In this document: piece by piece, positions 5,928 through 7,001 of the stretch
Position numbering within the stretch: position 1 is the first letter of the stretch
How the letters are laid out: every line of letters starts with the position of its first letter
Origin: Microcaldota archaeon
GTDB lineage: Archaea; Micrarchaeota; Micrarchaeia; Micrarchaeales; CABMGC01
Assembly (NCBI GenBank): GCA_021845465.1
Contig: JAKBRL010000034.1
Span: 1 to 7,001 of the forward strand
Reading direction: 5' to 3'
DNA: 7,001 bases
Notes under the pieces: generated by a model
What the model saw: only the letters and a program-made list of their open reading frames with translations
The model's database searches: none
What the model was told of the DNA's origin: nothing
Translations under genes and position numbers: made by a program

Positions 5928-6674
5928 ATGAAAGGCGTAATACTAGCAGGCGGCAATGGTACAAGACTCAAGCCACTTACTGATGTAACAAACAAGCACC
6001 TTCTGCCAATCTACAACAAACCGATGGTCTTTTACCCTATAGATACCTTAAAATCAATGGGGATCAAAGACATAATACTGGTAACAGGCAAAGAATTTTC
6101 CGGCGACTTTGCAGACCTCCTCGGAAATGGCAAGAAATTCAGAATTGACTCTACTTATAAAGTACAGGAAGAAGCATTGGGGATTGCGCATGCCCTTGGC
6201 ACTGTAAAAAACACTATCGGAAAAGATCCTATAACGGTGATTCTTGGAGACAACATATTTATGCTAGGCAAAGCTGAAATCGAAGAGCTGAAGAAAAGAA
6301 TATCCGAATTCTCAAAAAATCCTTCAGGCGCTATGATCTTTCTAAAAGAAGTAAATGATCCCGAAAGGTTCGGTGTTCCTGAATTTGACGGAAACAACAA
6401 TGTTATAAAAATAGAAGAAAAACCAAAGGAACCTAAATCAAAATATGCAGTTACCGGATTGTACATCTACGACAATACTCTATTTGACAAGATATCCAAA
6501 CTCAAACCGTCAAAGCGTGGCGAATTTGAATTGACAGATGTAAATAATCTTTATATAGGGGAAGGCAGACTCAAAAGCCATATAATAAAAGGCGAGTGGA
6601 CAGATGCAGGCACTTTTGAATCGCTCTATCGTGCCGGAACGCTTGCAAAACACCTGGAAGAAAAGAACATGTGA
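5928..6674 (+). CDS. rmlA: Glucose-1-phosphate thymidylyltransferase RmlA, short form
   Basis: Makes dTDP-glucose and pyrophosphate from dTTP and glucose-1-phosphate, the entry step to dTDP-rhamnose. It has one nucleotidyltransferase domain: GGNGTRLKPLT (8-18) with R13, K23 in the NKHLLPIYNKP stretch, LGDNIF (106-111) with the metal-binding D108, ERFGVPEFD (146-154), IEEKP (162-166), TGLYIYD (176-182), RGEFELTDVN (197-206) and WTDAGT (224-229). At 248 residues it lacks the roughly 40-50 C-terminal residues of classical bacterial RmlA, which form part of the allosteric dimer interface, so feedback control by dTDP-rhamnose may differ. It overlaps a tiny upstream ORF by ATGA and has no Shine-Dalgarno. 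rmlC starts six bases after its stop. Another sugar-1-phosphate nucleotidyltransferase (such as HddC) is possible, but the rmlBCD neighbours argue for RmlA. Confidence 0.92.
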   Translation: MKGVILAGGNGTRLKPLTDVTNKHLLPIYNKPMVFYPIDTLKSMGIKDIILVTGKEFSGDFADLLGNGKKFRIDSTYKVQEEALGIAHALGTVKNTIGKDPITVILGDNIFMLGKAEIEELKKRISEFSKNPSGAMIFLKEVNDPERFGVPEFDGNNNVIKIEEKPKEPKSKYAVTGLYIYDNTLFDKISKLKPSKRGEFELTDVNNLYIGEGRLKSHIIKGEWTDAGTFESLYRAGTLAKHLEEKNM

Positions 6675-6680
6675 TAAAAT

Positions 6681-7001
6681 ATGTTCTCATTCAAAGAAAC
6701 CACAATAAAAGATCTTATCCTGATTGAATATGGTAGGTTCCAAGATTCACGCGGGTATTTTATGGAGCGATATCGTGCATCGGAATTTGCAGAAGCGGGA
6801 ATAACAAAAACTTTTGTACAGGATAATTTCTCCGTATCAAAAAAAAATGTAATAAGGGGGCTTCATTTCCAGAAAAAACCATTCGGACAGGGAAAACTTG
6901 TCAGTGTTATAAAGGGGAGCATCTTTGATGTTGCGGTCGACATACGAAAAGATTCTGAGACATTTGGCAAGTGGGTAGGCATTGAATTATCCGAAAGCAA
7001 C
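6681..7001 (+). CDS. rmlC: dTDP-4-dehydrorhamnose 3,5-epimerase RmlC, 3' end beyond window
   Basis: Epimerises C3 and C5 of dTDP-4-keto-6-deoxyglucose, the third rhamnose step. The first 107 residues are present, out of the usual 180 or so; the window ends within the gene. The cupin signatures are clear: FQDSRGYF (20-27), FVQDNFSVSKKNVIRGLHFQ (45-64) with the catalytic H62 and substrate-binding R59, GKLVSVIKGSIFDVAVDIRKDS (71-92) with K72, and TFGKWVG (94-100). The ATG at 6681 lies six bases after the rmlA stop, so the two are cotranscribed. No strong ribosome-binding site is visible. The second catalytic residue (a tyrosine near 130) is outside the window, so full activity cannot be confirmed. 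If the methyltransferase uses its product, this gene would play the NovW role. Confidence 0.93.
   Translation, partial: MFSFKETTIKDLILIEYGRFQDSRGYFMERYRASEFAEAGITKTFVQDNFSVSKKNVIRGLHFQKKPFGQGKLVSVIKGSIFDVAVDIRKDSETFGKWVGIELSESN

Noticed and set aside
5928..6674. rmlA as the missing heptose guanylyltransferase HddC
   Set aside because: It is the first gene of an rmlA-rmlC arm facing rmlD-rmlB, and its motifs fit glucose-1-phosphate thymidylyltransferase. Its substrate was not tested.

Overview
This window is a sugar-nucleotide biosynthesis locus of the kind that supplies cell-surface glycans (S-layer glycoprotein, N-glycan, capsule or other polysaccharide). It contains no glycosyltransferase, transporter, RNA gene or mobile element. 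The organism is most likely an archaeon, possibly an AT-rich uncultivated one, though a bacterium cannot be excluded. The evidence is heavy use of ATA (Ile) and AGA/AGG (Arg), AT-rich TATA-like boxes placed for leaderless or near-leaderless transcripts upstream of hddA and rmlD, and very short intergenic spaces. A clear Shine-Dalgarno is visible at only one start, that of the methyltransferase.

Left half, plus strand (1-2784): a 15-bp tandem repeat runs off the left edge. It is followed by a phosphoheptose isomerase (gmhA, 46-624), a 194-base gap, an SDR-type NAD(P)-dependent sugar epimerase/dehydratase (819-1736) and a GHMP kinase of the D-glycero-D-manno-heptose-7-phosphate kinase type (hddA, 1795-2784). 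gmhA and hddA are the first two steps of the GDP-D-glycero-alpha-D-manno-heptose pathway. The remaining GmhB phosphatase and HddC guanylyltransferase are not in the window and may lie to the left. The epimerase could modify the activated heptose, but nothing in the sequence fixes its substrate.

Right half (2799-7001): two divergent arms leave a 68-83-bp AT-rich promoter region. Leftward (minus strand) is rmlD-rmlB-methyltransferase, joined by two ATGA stop/start overlaps. Rightward is rmlA followed by rmlC, which is cut by the window end. RmlA, B, C and D together make dTDP-L-rhamnose from glucose-1-phosphate. The methyltransferase belongs to the family that C-methylates dTDP-4-keto-6-deoxy sugars (TylC3, NovU, TcaB9), and it is coupled to rmlB, which makes such a 4-keto intermediate. 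The five activities together match the noviose (5-C-methyl-L-rhamnose) toolkit of aminocoumarin producers. The arm may therefore make a C-methyl-branched deoxysugar in addition to, or instead of, plain rhamnose.

The two halves meet tail to tail at 2785-2798, where a 20-bp near-perfect palindrome overlaps the hddA stop codon. In sampled lines the left genes (gmhA, epimerase) are about 50% G+C, while hddA and the rml block are about 27-43%, so the locus looks assembled from modules of different origin. No wholly new system is evident. The best leads are the branched-sugar prediction, the YxxxR active site of the epimerase, the tandem repeat at the gmhA start and the convergent palindrome.
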